Positions 8,697 to 16,795 of a DNA stretch of 39,268 nucleotides are shown one piece after another (position 1 is the stretch's first letter; each line of letters begins with the position of its first letter). The stretch spans positions 1-39,268 of the forward strand of contig JACNLK010000040.1 in NCBI GenBank assembly GCA_014381505.1, written 5' to 3'. Both the position numbers and the translations under genes were made by a program. Under the pieces are notes generated by a model. That model had not been told where the DNA came from. It saw nothing but the letters and a program-made list of their open reading frames with translations, and searched no databases. The DNA comes from Candidatus Desulfatifera sulfidica (GTDB lineage: Bacteria > Desulfobacterota > Desulfobulbia > Desulfobulbales > Desulfocapsaceae).

Positions 8697-9107
8697 CCCG
8701 TATCTCTTTGTGAAAATCTTCCCCAAATGGGGACGCAACAGACTTTTGCATTTCCAGAGCGATCACCGCGGTTCCAGTCATCCTGTCTTGAATTGCTGAA
8801 CACTTTGCCTGTCAATTACGATGCCGACAACCGGAAAGACGGCAATTCAAGACAGAACCGAAACCAGCACAACAAAAACTTAAGACTGACAAAACACACA
8901 CAGAAACGCTCAGTTGCACCTATAAATGCGGTGTAAAAATGGATGAGGGCCATTTGATCTCAGCAGTCTGTCGTCCCGACACTCGAAACCTGAACGAAAA
9001 TCTTATTTTCCTCAACACCCCTCAAGCAAGTATTCCCCCAAATTCTGCCACGGCAATGGCACCCCCTCACAGATATTGGTAAACCGCCCTTCTCTCTCTT
9101 ATCTTCA
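8697..9107. other. Gene-free stretch with an inverted repeat
   Basis: About 410 nt between dodecin and the 3' end of the polyferredoxin relic. It contains the perfect 14-bp inverted repeat at 8783-8855 and a CCCC-AAAT-GGGG mini-hairpin near 8721-8732 just after dodecin. A 69-codon frame running through the repeat has no domain or ribosome site, so I do not call it. Confidence 0.5.
8783..8855. repeat. Perfect 14-bp inverted repeat with 45-nt loop
   Basis: CTGTCTTGAATTGC (8783-8796) is exactly complementary to GCAATTCAAGACAG (8842-8855). CGGTT on the left (8769-8773) and AACCG on the right (8856-8860) add a further block if a small left bulge is allowed. TTG..GTC/GAC..AA pairs occur inside the loop. 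It may be a structured RNA, a palindromic repeat or the ends of a lost mobile element. No transposase is present. Confidence 0.6.
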
Positions 9108-9743
9108 TCAGGGATGCTCCAGTTGATCCGCCAACCGGTAGACATCACGAAAAACATCCGGCGGGACTTCACTCTGCCAATACCCGCTCATACGAGCCAC
9201 CCCATAGAACAACAAAAAGGATGTCACGATGGCCAGTACCAACTGATAGGGCCGGACTGACCTACTCTGAAAGAAGCCAACACTTATACAGCCCTGCTTC
9301 GGGCAGACAGCAACACACTCCAAACAACCGACACACTCCGGGCTTCTCGCTACCTTCTTGCTGGAGACCTGAATTGACGCAGGACAAACCCGATCACATT
9401 TGTGACAATCAATACACAAATCCTTCTCCCGGCGAACCTGAAACGGGCGGAACAGGGCACGCAGCCCGAGCAGGCCATAGATAGAACCGACAAAACCGAT
9501 ATCCCATCCACAGGGTAAAGACAAGAAAGGCCATCGCACCCAGAGACGCAAGACACGAATGGATGACAATCACTTCGTCTGAGGAGTCTATTGTGTATTC
9601 ATGTGCTGAGTATCACAGAATTTCTTTCAGGCAACATTGATCTCAATCAAGCCCTGTATTCTTTCAGCCAAGCCCCAGGTAAAGAGCAGGAAAGCCCACA
9701 GTCCACAGCTCACTTCCCAGCGGGATGGCTTAAAGGTTGTCAC
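9108..9743 (-). pseudogene. Decayed membrane-bound 4Fe-4S polyferredoxin (NapH/CcoG-like)
   Basis: The 3' part (9108-9569, from a TTG codon) encodes two 4Fe-4S clusters (CIDCHKCDRVCP and CVGCLECVAVCP) and a C-terminal membrane helix, like NapH-type electron-transfer proteins. Its natural N-terminal continuation lies in other frames. A membrane segment (VIHSCLASLGAMAFLVFTLW, then MGYRFCRFYL) is read one frame away until about 9475, where the expected CPYGALLG loop is lost and the frame switches. Upstream in that frame a TGA interrupts KEIL*YSAHEYT. Still further up, from GTG 9743, a different frame reads KPSRWEVSCGLWAFLLFTWG and stops at TGA. At least two frameshifts and one stop are therefore needed, which argues for a pseudogene. 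If only the 3' piece is expressed it would be a 153-aa two-cluster protein. A selenocysteine reading of the TGA is conceivable but does not explain the frameshifts. Confidence 0.66.
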
Positions 9744-9765
9744 ACCAACCTAAACTTGATATATT
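9737..9765 (+). promoter_or_regulatory. Sigma70-type promoter of the hybrid histidine kinase
   Basis: TTGTCA (9737-9742), exactly 17 nt, then TATATT (9760-9765) is a one-mismatch fit at both boxes. Transcription would start near 9772. This rules out the TTG codon at 9737 as the kinase start and leaves ATG 9797 or 9836. The -35 box overlaps the 5' end of the opposite-strand polyferredoxin relic. Confidence 0.7.
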
Positions 9766-9796
9766 GTCAAATTTTGCCAGGCAGTGCCATTTTTAC

Positions 9797-12700
9797 ATGC
9801 ACTTCTGGACAGATAAACCACAAACACCTGCCCAAATGCACCCAAATCCCCTGAACAGCAAATGGCGAGTCATCGGCTCAATCATGCTTATTCTCATGAG
9901 CATCAGTGCGGCCTTTGTGGTCTTTCTTCTCCAGACCAACCAGCGGCATCTCGAACAGCTGATTACAGAAAAAAAAGCTGCGGTCCAGACCATTGGCAAC
10001 GCCATGCCCCACCTGCACATCAATCCCTACAAGCAACGAATCAAGAGGATGATCGAAAGTTCGACAAACATCAATCAACAGTCGAATCTGCTGGAAAGTT
10101 TCGCCAGCCAGGACCGGGAACAACTCCTCCGCTTCTCCCTGCCCCGCTACCAACTATTGAAAGACGAAAACCCCAGTTTCAGTACATTCACCTGGATTCT
10201 GCCAGACTTCCAGGTCTTTCTCAGGGCTCATAATCCGGAGTTATTTGGCGACAATATTTCTTCTAAACGCCCTGATATCGTTGCAGCCCATGAACGCCAG
10301 GGGCAGGTCTCAGGCTACGGCTACTCCGGAAAGGAATTTCTCTACGCCATCATCGAGCCGATCTTCCTGAATAATGAGTTGATCGGCCTCCTGCAATTCG
10401 GCATCAAACATGACCTCCTTCTGGAAACCATCAAAAATGAATTGAACGTTCCAGTCGGCCTCGCTGTTGACACTGAACACTTCACCTTCGTTGCCAATCC
10501 TGACTTCCCTCACCTCACAAGCGACACCCATGCCCTGCAGTTCACCGAACCATTTTCAATCGAGACCACCCCCGGATCTTTTAACCATGATGACAAAATC
10601 GGGAAAATCTCCCTGGACAACCGCCCCCATCTTCTAATCAATGTCCTGGACCTTCCGGATTTCAGGGGCGAGCCCCAGGGGCACATCTACGTCGCCCTGG
10701 ATATCTCCGCAGAACTGGCCAGTCAGCGGTTCATCCTGTCCTGCGTTCTGACCCTGATCGCCATTTTACTCCTTACCTCGTATTTCATCCTCAACTTCAG
10801 TTACAGCCGGTTAATACTAACCATTACCACCCTGAGCAATCGCCTCCAGACCCACAACCTCAAACTCGAACAGCGGGTGACAGAGCAAACCCAGGCCCTG
10901 CAACACAAGATTGAGGAGCTACAGTTCACGGAACAGAAGCTGGAGACCGTCATCAACTCCATTGAAGATTTTCTGTACCTGAAGGACGGAGATAACCGCT
11001 GGCTGCTGGCCAACGCCTATACCCGCAGGATGTTCCAGCTGGATACGATCAACTACCAGGGCAAGACCAATGAAGAGCTGGCCGCCCTGCTGGACAATCA
11101 TCAGAAATTATTAATTGAAGGTGTCAAAACAGACCGACTGGCCTGGGAGCTGGGTACACCACAGCGCCACGAACGCACCTTTACAGCCATAGACGGCAGC
11201 CAACTGACCATCGACTTCACCAAGACCCCGCTCTTTGATCCCGATGGCCACCGTCAGGCCCTGGTGATCAGCGGTCGCAACATCACTGATCTGAAAAAAT
11301 CAGCCATGGAGTTTAAGCTTGCAAAAGAGGGCTGGGAAAAGACCTTCAATGCCATTCCAGAGATCATCACAATCCAAGACCCTCAAATGCGGATTGTCCT
11401 TGCCAACCAGACAGCCGCCCAGATCTTCGAGATCGACCCGCAGGATATGACCGGCAAGGCCTGCTATGAACTTTTCCGCGGATCCCCGGAACCCTGTCCC
11501 GGCTGCCCGGCCCAGTCCACCATCCAGGAGATCCGCAACCATTCAGAGATTATTCATCACCAGAAACTGGGCAAGACCTTCCAGGTCCTGTCTGCGCCCA
11601 TTGTCGATCAAGACAAGCAGCTCCAGTACCTTGTTCATTTCGCCAGGGACATCACCAAACAAAAACAGCTCGAAAAAGACCTGCTCCAAGCTCACAAAAT
11701 GGAGGCCATGGGCACCTTGGCCAGCGGCATTGCCCACGACTTCAACAATATCCTGACTGCAATCATCGGCTTTTCTCAACTGGCCAAACTGGAGATCCCT
11801 CCTGACAACGGAGCCCAGGAAAGTATCGACCAAATCCTGCTCGCTGGAAATCGAGCCACCTCGCTGGTCAAACAAATACTGGCCTTCAGCCGCAAGAGTG
11901 ACAACTCCGTGACAGGCCTCACAGAACCTCATCTGATTGTCCAGGAAGCTATAGGCATGCTCCGTGCATCGCTGCCCCAGACCATCGATATTTCCACTGC
12001 CATCGATGAGGACTGCGGGTCTATCATGGCCGAACCGGACAAGATCCATCAAATCGTGGTCAACCTGTGCACCAATGCCTTCCAGGCCATGAAAGATGAA
12101 AAAGGAACTCTCACGGTCAGCGTTCAGCGCCAAGATGTCCAGGTCAGCGAAATTGTCGGAGAGCCTGAGGTCAGCCCGGGAATGTTTGTCGTAATCACCG
12201 TCAGTGATACCGGTCATGGCATGAACAAGGAGACCATGGAACGGATCTTCGACCCCTATTTCACCACCAAAGAAATGGAAAAAGGAACGGGCCTCGGTCT
12301 GGCGGTCATCCACGGAATCATCGCAAGCTACCACGGCTTCATCCGTGTCTCAAGCAGCCCCGAAGGAGGTGCAACCTTTCAAGTCTTTCTGCCAGCCGCA
12401 GTAACCACCACAATGAAATCAGCCGACCAGCCCCCGGTTATGCCATCCACTCAAGGCCATGAACGCATCTTGTTTGTGGATGATGAGCACGACCTTGCCA
12501 AACTCTACGACCAAAATCTGACAAGAATGGGCTATCAGGTCACACCAGTCACCAACAGCGCACACGCCCTGGAGCTCTTCCAGGCCAATCCTGAACAGTT
12601 TGACCTGATAATCACCGACCAAACCATGCCCGGACTCACCGGTATGGAACTGGCCCAGAAAATATTGGCCATCCGCGGCGACACTCCCATCATCCTGTTT

Positions 12701-12820
12701 TCCGGCTACAGTTCACAGGTCACCGAAGAGACTGCACTCAAGAGTGGCATTAAAAAATATCTCCTCAAACCCCTGGAGATTGACGCCCTGCATCAGGCCA
12801 TTCAGGAGATCGTCAACTGA
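9797..12820 (+). CDS. Hybrid sensor histidine kinase (Cache-like sensor, two PAS, HisKA, HATPase, REC)
   Basis: A membrane sensor kinase of about 1007 residues. TM1 lies at about 23-46, a periplasmic region of about 260 residues resembling double-Cache sensors follows, and TM2 is near 312-334. A coiled coil (LKLEQRVTEQTQALQHKIEEL) leads into PAS 1 (about 375-490) and PAS 2 (about 515-620), which has a Cys-rich insert, ELFRGSPEPCPGCP. The phospho-accepting His is in ASGIAHDFNN (about 646). HATPase motifs are NLCTNAFQAM, VSDTGHGM and GTGLGLAVIHGI. The C-terminal receiver (about 890-1005) has the DD pair (FVDDEH), phospho-Asp near 940 (IITDQTMPG) and the final Lys in KYLLKPLE. The start is uncertain: ATG 9797 lies 25 nt after the predicted transcription start, and ATG 9836 would shorten it by 13 residues; neither has a strong ribosome site. 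No partner regulator lies beside it. The next gene is a multiheme cytochrome. Confidence 0.9.
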   Translation: MHFWTDKPQTPAQMHPNPLNSKWRVIGSIMLILMSISAAFVVFLLQTNQRHLEQLITEKKAAVQTIGNAMPHLHINPYKQRIKRMIESSTNINQQSNLLESFASQDREQLLRFSLPRYQLLKDENPSFSTFTWILPDFQVFLRAHNPELFGDNISSKRPDIVAAHERQGQVSGYGYSGKEFLYAIIEPIFLNNELIGLLQFGIKHDLLLETIKNELNVPVGLAVDTEHFTFVANPDFPHLTSDTHALQFTEPFSIETTPGSFNHDDKIGKISLDNRPHLLINVLDLPDFRGEPQGHIYVALDISAELASQRFILSCVLTLIAILLLTSYFILNFSYSRLILTITTLSNRLQTHNLKLEQRVTEQTQALQHKIEELQFTEQKLETVINSIEDFLYLKDGDNRWLLANAYTRRMFQLDTINYQGKTNEELAALLDNHQKLLIEGVKTDRLAWELGTPQRHERTFTAIDGSQLTIDFTKTPLFDPDGHRQALVISGRNITDLKKSAMEFKLAKEGWEKTFNAIPEIITIQDPQMRIVLANQTAAQIFEIDPQDMTGKACYELFRGSPEPCPGCPAQSTIQEIRNHSEIIHHQKLGKTFQVLSAPIVDQDKQLQYLVHFARDITKQKQLEKDLLQAHKMEAMGTLASGIAHDFNNILTAIIGFSQLAKLEIPPDNGAQESIDQILLAGNRATSLVKQILAFSRKSDNSVTGLTEPHLIVQEAIGMLRASLPQTIDISTAIDEDCGSIMAEPDKIHQIVVNLCTNAFQAMKDEKGTLTVSVQRQDVQVSEIVGEPEVSPGMFVVITVSDTGHGMNKETMERIFDPYFTTKEMEKGTGLGLAVIHGIIASYHGFIRVSSSPEGGATFQVFLPAAVTTTMKSADQPPVMPSTQGHERILFVDDEHDLAKLYDQNLTRMGYQVTPVTNSAHALELFQANPEQFDLIITDQTMPGLTGMELAQKILAIRGDTPIILFSGYSSQVTEETALKSGIKKYLLKPLEIDALHQAIQEIVN

Positions 12821-12986
12821 TGGACAGCAGCCCGTAACCTTAATCCAATCGTTATGAGCCGCAGCCTCCCGGCAGGAATTGCACACATATACACAAAAAA
12901 TCTTGCCTTCATCTCTCTAAGACGATACACTCCCCTTGAATGAGAATTTCTAACAGATTGTCAACTATTAACGGGAGCACACCCTC

Positions 12987-14432
12987 ATGGAGAAACGAAC
13001 CTTCAGAACAGTCATCATCGCCTCAGCCCTCTTAACCGGTCTGACCGCACCAGCACTGGCCGCCAACAAAGTAGACAAAGAACAATACCCATACGCCCCA
13101 TCTCTTATCCAGTGGGAGAAAAGTGCGGCTGAATTCACCGATCCCGAAACCTGCGGCGAATGCCATCCTCAGCAGTATGAAGAATGGCAGGGCTCAATGC
13201 ATTCCATGGCCTTTCAGGATCCGGTCTACCAGGGGGAATTAAACCTGGCCATCAAGGCCGTGGGTCATGACATTGCCAAGCAGTGCGAAGGCTGTCACAC
13301 ACCGGCTGCTGTTGTCACCGGCCAGATTAAAGGTGCCGGGCTCGAAGGATTAGGACCGGTCGCCATGGCCGGCGTATCATGCGATGTCTGTCACTCAATC
13401 AAAGGGCACACCCATTGGCAGACTCCAAGCCATCAGCCGGAAAACGGCTCATTCATCCTTTCCCCCGGCCGGGAGGAAGAGGGGGAGGCTATTTTAACCA
13501 AGTATGGCCCCTTCACCCCGGACGAATGGTGTGGAGATGGTTTTCATGAATGTGTTGAATCCCCGCTGCACCTTCAGGCAGAGCTCTGTGCATCCTGCCA
13601 CCAGGTCACTCATTACGAAAGCAACACTGCCATTGAGTCTACCTACACGGAATGGAAGAACAGCCCGTACGCAGTCAAAGAGATTGCCTGTCAGGATTGC
13701 CACATGGTTGAGCTGGATACCTTTATCCGCTCAGCCGACACCTTCCAGAAACCTGAACGAGGAGACTATCGCCATTACTTCAACGGGGCGAACTTTCTCC
13801 TCTACCACCTCACCGGGCTGGCAGCCAAAAAGGCAGGCGATGACGAACTGGCCGCCAATGTCCAGCAAAAGTTTGATATGGCAGTGGGCAGACTTCAGGC
13901 TGCGGCCGAACTTGAGATATCGCCTGTTTACAGGAACGGAGACCTGGCCGAGATCAAGGTTCGGGTACACAACCGTCGGGCCGGCCACAATCTCCCCACA
14001 TCACTCACCAATATCCGCCAGATGTGGCTTGAAATCACAGCCACTGACAGCCAGGGTCGCGTGGTCATGAGCAGCGGCAAGATCGACTCCAAAGGTGAGT
14101 TGCCAACCGAGACCCGCCTGTTCAACGCAGACGGCATGGGTGAGTCTCTGCACTTTGCCATTGACCCATGGGAGGTCATCTCCTTTTCCAGGAACGACAC
14201 CATCCCGCCCAAGGGCTACCGTGACGTCCACTACGGTCTGAGCAGCGACGAAGAACTGACAGTCAACATCAAACTGCGCTTCCGTCAGGCCACCCAGAAA
14301 GTTGCAGAAAAACTTCTCAGCCATGTGCCTGACGACATGCACCTCGATGCCATCTACGGGATCACAGAAGTTCCGGCCGTGCCCATCGTTGACATGATCG
14401 ACAAGACCATTGTGATCAAGCCGAAGGGCTAA
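12987..14432 (+). CDS. Periplasmic pentaheme c-type cytochrome (cytochrome c554-like)
   Basis: A 481-residue exported electron-transfer protein. A signal peptide (about 1-25, cleavage after APALA) is followed by five CxxCH heme sites: CGECH (about 56), CEGCH (101), CDVCH (132), CASCH (201) and CQDCH (235). The spacing and surrounding sequence (PETCGECHPQQYEEWQGSMH) resemble the cytochrome c554/multiheme family of anaerobic respirers. The C-terminal half (about 300-470) has no heme sites and looks like a beta-rich domain (VHNRRAGHNLPTSLTNIRQM) seen in related cytochromes. A GGAG ribosome site lies about 10 nt upstream of the ATG. The 166-nt gap from the histidine kinase suggests its own promoter. 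The redox partner is not identifiable from the window. Confidence 0.88.
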   Translation: MEKRTFRTVIIASALLTGLTAPALAANKVDKEQYPYAPSLIQWEKSAAEFTDPETCGECHPQQYEEWQGSMHSMAFQDPVYQGELNLAIKAVGHDIAKQCEGCHTPAAVVTGQIKGAGLEGLGPVAMAGVSCDVCHSIKGHTHWQTPSHQPENGSFILSPGREEEGEAILTKYGPFTPDEWCGDGFHECVESPLHLQAELCASCHQVTHYESNTAIESTYTEWKNSPYAVKEIACQDCHMVELDTFIRSADTFQKPERGDYRHYFNGANFLLYHLTGLAAKKAGDDELAANVQQKFDMAVGRLQAAAELEISPVYRNGDLAEIKVRVHNRRAGHNLPTSLTNIRQMWLEITATDSQGRVVMSSGKIDSKGELPTETRLFNADGMGESLHFAIDPWEVISFSRNDTIPPKGYRDVHYGLSSDEELTVNIKLRFRQATQKVAEKLLSHVPDDMHLDAIYGITEVPAVPIVDMIDKTIVIKPKG

Positions 14433-14480
14433 AGCGCTCAAGACAGCCTGAAGCAAAAATCATATTCACCTGAACCACAA

Positions 14481-14516
14481 CGGGGGAATTGGATAAATGA
14501 CCATCCAATTCCCCCG
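14481..14516. terminator. Strong hairpin between convergent cytochrome and glycosylase genes
   Basis: CGGGGGAATTGGAT (14481-14494) and ATCCAATTCCCCCG (14503-14516) form a perfect 14-bp stem with an 8-nt loop. No T-run follows on either strand, so it may be a mRNA-end stabiliser or a Rho-assisted terminator rather than a classic intrinsic terminator. Confidence 0.6.
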
Positions 14517-14564
14517 CTGTCATCTAAAGGGTATCGTTCACGGGAGCCTTTAGTTTCTGCCAGA

Positions 14565-15386
14565 TCACCCGGCAAGCATTTTTTCAATGGCCTGAAGATC
14601 AGCCCAGACTGCTGATTTCATTTCATGATTACGTAATAAATAGCCGGGATGGTACGTTGGCATCAGCTGAATCTGCTGACCTGCCACCTCATAAGGGTAA
14701 AACCGGCCGCGCAAACGGGACAGGGAGTGTTTCTGCCCCAACAAAGCGCGGACAGCGACTGGCCCCATGGCACAGATCACACGAGGACGGATGATTTGGA
14801 TCTGCTGTCGCAAATAAGACAGGCAGACAGCTATATGCTCAGGCCTTGGTTGCGACTGCGGACCAATTCCGCACTTGATGATATTCGTGACATAGCACTC
14901 TTCCGGCTGCAAATGAATCGCCGCAATCATCTTGCCCAGCATGACATCCTCTTCCCGGCCAAAAACATCACCGGAACCCGCCTCCCCGGCGGGTGACACT
15001 GGAGAATCACCGCCCACCAGCCAGCCGCCGACAAACAGCAACTGAGCCCGCCCACCACCACGACCTGCCACAGGCACCAACCGCTCGTGATGAAGGGGGC
15101 AACTTTGACAACGACCAACCTCAGTTACTATATCACCGAGAGTCAGGTCGCTCGTCGTGTCAGCACAGGCCTGCGTGACATTTTTTGGCTCAGCAGGTTT
15201 CTCCACAGACTCGGCAACTGGTTGCGGATCGTATTCATCCCCCCTGTCCGGAGAAAAAAAACAAACATCCCGAGTCAGAAAATCACGCAAATCACCACAC
15301 TGTATATATTCAGTAATTCCAATGTGTAAGTGATAAGCAAGCTGCGATCGCAGGTCAGAAAGCAGTTGGCGACGGTCAGCATCCAT
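14565..15386 (-). CDS. Uracil-DNA glycosylase, family-4-like, with altered active-site motif 1
   Basis: Family 4 glycosylases excise uracil from DNA and carry a 4Fe-4S cluster. This 273-residue protein has an N-terminal extension of about 90 residues of unknown role. The four cluster cysteines then appear in CQSCPL, NIIKC and AVCLSYL. Further family motifs are IRPRVICAMGPVAVRALLG, SRLRGRFYPY and the second active-site motif TYHPGYLLRN. The usual motif 1 (GEAPG...E) is missing: the aligned region reads FVGGWLVGGDSPVS, followed by an insert. Catalysis may therefore differ, or the protein may act on another lesion. A TTG at 15389 precedes the ATG at 15386; GGAG 8 nt upstream of the ATG favours 15386. 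It is divergently transcribed from the HTH gene at 15532. Confidence 0.8.
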   Translation of the reverse strand: MDADRRQLLSDLRSQLAYHLHIGITEYIQCGDLRDFLTRDVCFFSPDRGDEYDPQPVAESVEKPAEPKNVTQACADTTSDLTLGDIVTEVGRCQSCPLHHERLVPVAGRGGGRAQLLFVGGWLVGGDSPVSPAGEAGSGDVFGREEDVMLGKMIAAIHLQPEECYVTNIIKCGIGPQSQPRPEHIAVCLSYLRQQIQIIRPRVICAMGPVAVRALLGQKHSLSRLRGRFYPYEVAGQQIQLMPTYHPGYLLRNHEMKSAVWADLQAIEKMLAG

Positions 15387-15417
15387 CAAAATTTCTCCGA
15401 AAAATTAAAGACAACGA

Positions 15418-15429
15418 CAGGATATCCTG
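15418..15429. promoter_or_regulatory. 12-bp palindrome in the divergent udg/HTH promoter region (possible operator)
   Basis: CAGGATATCCTG is a perfect palindrome lying 4 nt before TATAAT (15433-15438), a plausible -10 for the HTH gene. The -35 is weak. A regulator bound here would block that promoter, and the adjacent HTH protein is the obvious candidate. Confidence 0.4.
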
Positions 15430-15531
15430 CTATATAATATACTTATTGAGAAAGAATATTCAACAAAGGATACCCTTGACTGAATCATTCAACCTTCCCA
15501 ACCAACTGTCTTTTGACACCGCCAGATAAGG

Positions 15532-15912
15532 ATGGACATCTTGGACAAAATAGAATTCTCCCAAGCTCGAAAAAAGCTGCTCCGCACACAACAACAACTC
15601 GCAGATCTCCTCGGCGTCTCTCTCAAAGCCATTCATAGCTACGAGCAGGGATGGCGTCCTGTTCCGGCGCATATCGAACGACAGCTCTTTTTCTTTCTCA
15701 GCAAAATACGACACGAACAACCTGGAGACAAACCCTGCTGGGAGATCAAAAAATGCGGGATGAAAGACGACTGCCCGGCTTATGAATTTTCCTGCGGTCA
15801 TCTCTGCTGGTTTATCTGCGGTACTCGGTGCGATTGCACCGACAAGCTCAACGCCAAGGAGAAAATCGCCATTTGCCGCTCCTGCGATATTCTTAAATCC
15901 CTGCTCGAATAA
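15532..15912 (+). CDS. XRE-type HTH regulator with Cys-rich C-terminal domain
   Basis: A 126-residue protein. Residues about 9-62 form a lambda-repressor-like HTH (QARKKLLRTQQQLADLLGVS, then AIHSYEQGWRPVP). The C-terminal half has about nine cysteines: CWEIKKCG, DDCPAYEFSCGHLCWF, ICGTRCDC and CRSCD. The CWEIKKCG opening resembles the CW Cys domain found in other anaerobes, suggesting metal or Fe-S binding and a redox or metal sensing role. The start is ambiguous. ATG 15532 is the longest ATG, but AAGGA (15528-15532) abuts it and sits 8 nt before TTG 15541, which may be the true start (123 aa). It is divergent from the uracil-DNA glycosylase gene across a palindrome. Its targets are unknown; autoregulation and control of the glycosylase are guesses. 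Confidence 0.8.
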   Translation: MDILDKIEFSQARKKLLRTQQQLADLLGVSLKAIHSYEQGWRPVPAHIERQLFFFLSKIRHEQPGDKPCWEIKKCGMKDDCPAYEFSCGHLCWFICGTRCDCTDKLNAKEKIAICRSCDILKSLLE

Positions 15913-16050
15913 CCTTCCCGGTTTCAACCTCAAAGAGCCAATCAAACTCCCTTGACAAATCCGGCAAAAGTACAATTATAAGATCAAGCTACGATAACAT
16001 CCAAGGTTCAGACATTGAGCCTTTATTATACTTTTGCAAGGAGTCAAACC

Positions 16051-16263
16051 ATGCCCATTTACGAATTCAAGTGCAACAGCTGTGGCCAAAATTTTGAGAG
16101 TCTAGTCCTCATTGCCTCAGCCGTTGACAGCATCACCTGCAAACACTGCAACAGTACGGACATCAAAAAGATTATTTCGGTTACCAGCAGTCAGCCGACC
16201 AAGGGAAGTCAAATCCCGGCAGGCGCGCTTTCCGGCTGTTCATCCCGTTCCGGTTTTTCCTGA
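16051..16263 (+). CDS. FmdB-family zinc-ribbon protein
   Basis: A 70-residue protein with the FmdB N-terminal zinc ribbon: MPIYEFKCNSCG gives Cys 8 and 11, and CKHC gives Cys 30 and 33. A flexible Ser/Gly-rich tail ends in GCSSRSGFS. Family members are often called putative regulators, but their function is poorly known. The start is set by AAGGAG 7 nt before ATG 16051; a frame from 16015 would add 12 residues with no support. It is followed by a terminator hairpin, so it is probably monocistronic. Confidence 0.85.
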   Translation: MPIYEFKCNSCGQNFESLVLIASAVDSITCKHCNSTDIKKIISVTSSQPTKGSQIPAGALSGCSSRSGFS

Positions 16264-16275
16264 GCATAATCGCCC

Positions 16276-16294
16276 AAAAGCCGGTTCGGCTTTT
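16276..16294 (+). terminator. Terminator of the FmdB-family gene
   Basis: AAAAGCCG-GTT-CGGCTTTT is a perfect 8-bp stem with a tight loop, ending in TTTT 12 nt after the fmdB-like stop. Flanking A and T tracts could let it work in both directions. Confidence 0.7.
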
Positions 16295-16330
16295 CAACAA
16301 CGTTCCAACGACACAAAAGACCTGAGCAAG

Positions 16331-16361
16331 GGGGCAAGAACAGAGGTATCTGCTCTTCCCC
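16331..16361 (-). terminator. Imperfect hairpin downstream of the ftsB-like gene
   Basis: GGGGCAAGAACAGA (16331-16344) pairs, with one bulge and one wobble-type mismatch, with TCTGCTCTTCCCC (16349-16361). It lies 17 nt past the ftsB-like stop. No T-run follows on the minus strand, so termination is uncertain. Confidence 0.35.
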
Positions 16362-16378
16362 ACTCTTTGTATCTCAGT

Positions 16379-16696
16379 CTATTTACCGTCCGGGAATTCA
16401 AAGACCATCTCGTTTTCTTTCAGCAAACCGTGCTGCCCGCGAGCCACCTGCTCAAGATAGACAGCGTCTGTCTGCACTCGATTGATCTCCTGACGCAGTC
16501 GTTCATTGTCCGCCTCAAGCTCCCGTGTTTCAGCTTCCAGGGCCGTAATCTGTGATTGCTGTTTCTTCAGAAAGAGAATACCCTTTCCCGGAGCAAAGAC
16601 CAGCCAGAGCACGAGCAACAAGGCAAACAGCACCGCCAGCCGACAAAAGGCCTTCTGTTGCATTGGCGATAACTGCATCTGTGGTTTTCTCTTCAT
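16379..16696 (-). CDS. FtsB/DivIC-family septum formation initiator
   Basis: A 105-residue bitopic membrane protein: a short basic cytoplasmic N-terminus, one transmembrane helix (about 19-37, LAVLFALLLVLWLVF), then a long periplasmic coiled coil (QSQITALEAETRELEADNER). It ends in a short C-terminal domain with ENEMVFEF. This is the FtsB/DivIC layout. These proteins form the FtsQ-FtsB-FtsL complex that activates septal peptidoglycan synthesis. Length matches E. coli FtsB (103 aa). It is convergent with the fmdB-like gene and not next to other division genes. Start ATG 16696 is the only methionine before the basic segment. Confidence 0.8.
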   Translation of the reverse strand: MKRKPQMQLSPMQQKAFCRLAVLFALLLVLWLVFAPGKGILFLKKQQSQITALEAETRELEADNERLRQEINRVQTDAVYLEQVARGQHGLLKENEMVFEFPDGK

Positions 16697-16795
16697 GAAG
16701 CAAACAATCCTTGTTTCTTTTTACCTATTCAGCATAGACTGTGAACAATCAACATCTCCGGGCTGTAACCGTTCAGTAAACTGAAGGATTCTGTG

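Noticed and set aside
8727-8936. 69-codon frame after dodecin
   Set aside because: It overlaps the 14-bp inverted repeat, has no ribosome site and is low-complexity Asn/Arg/Gln.
9570-9640. In-frame TGA as selenocysteine in the polyferredoxin
   Set aside because: Reading through TGA would still leave two frameshifts, so decay is the simpler explanation.
9737-9796. TTG 9737 as the start of the histidine kinase
   Set aside because: The codon is part of a near-consensus -35 box, and the predicted transcription start lies downstream.
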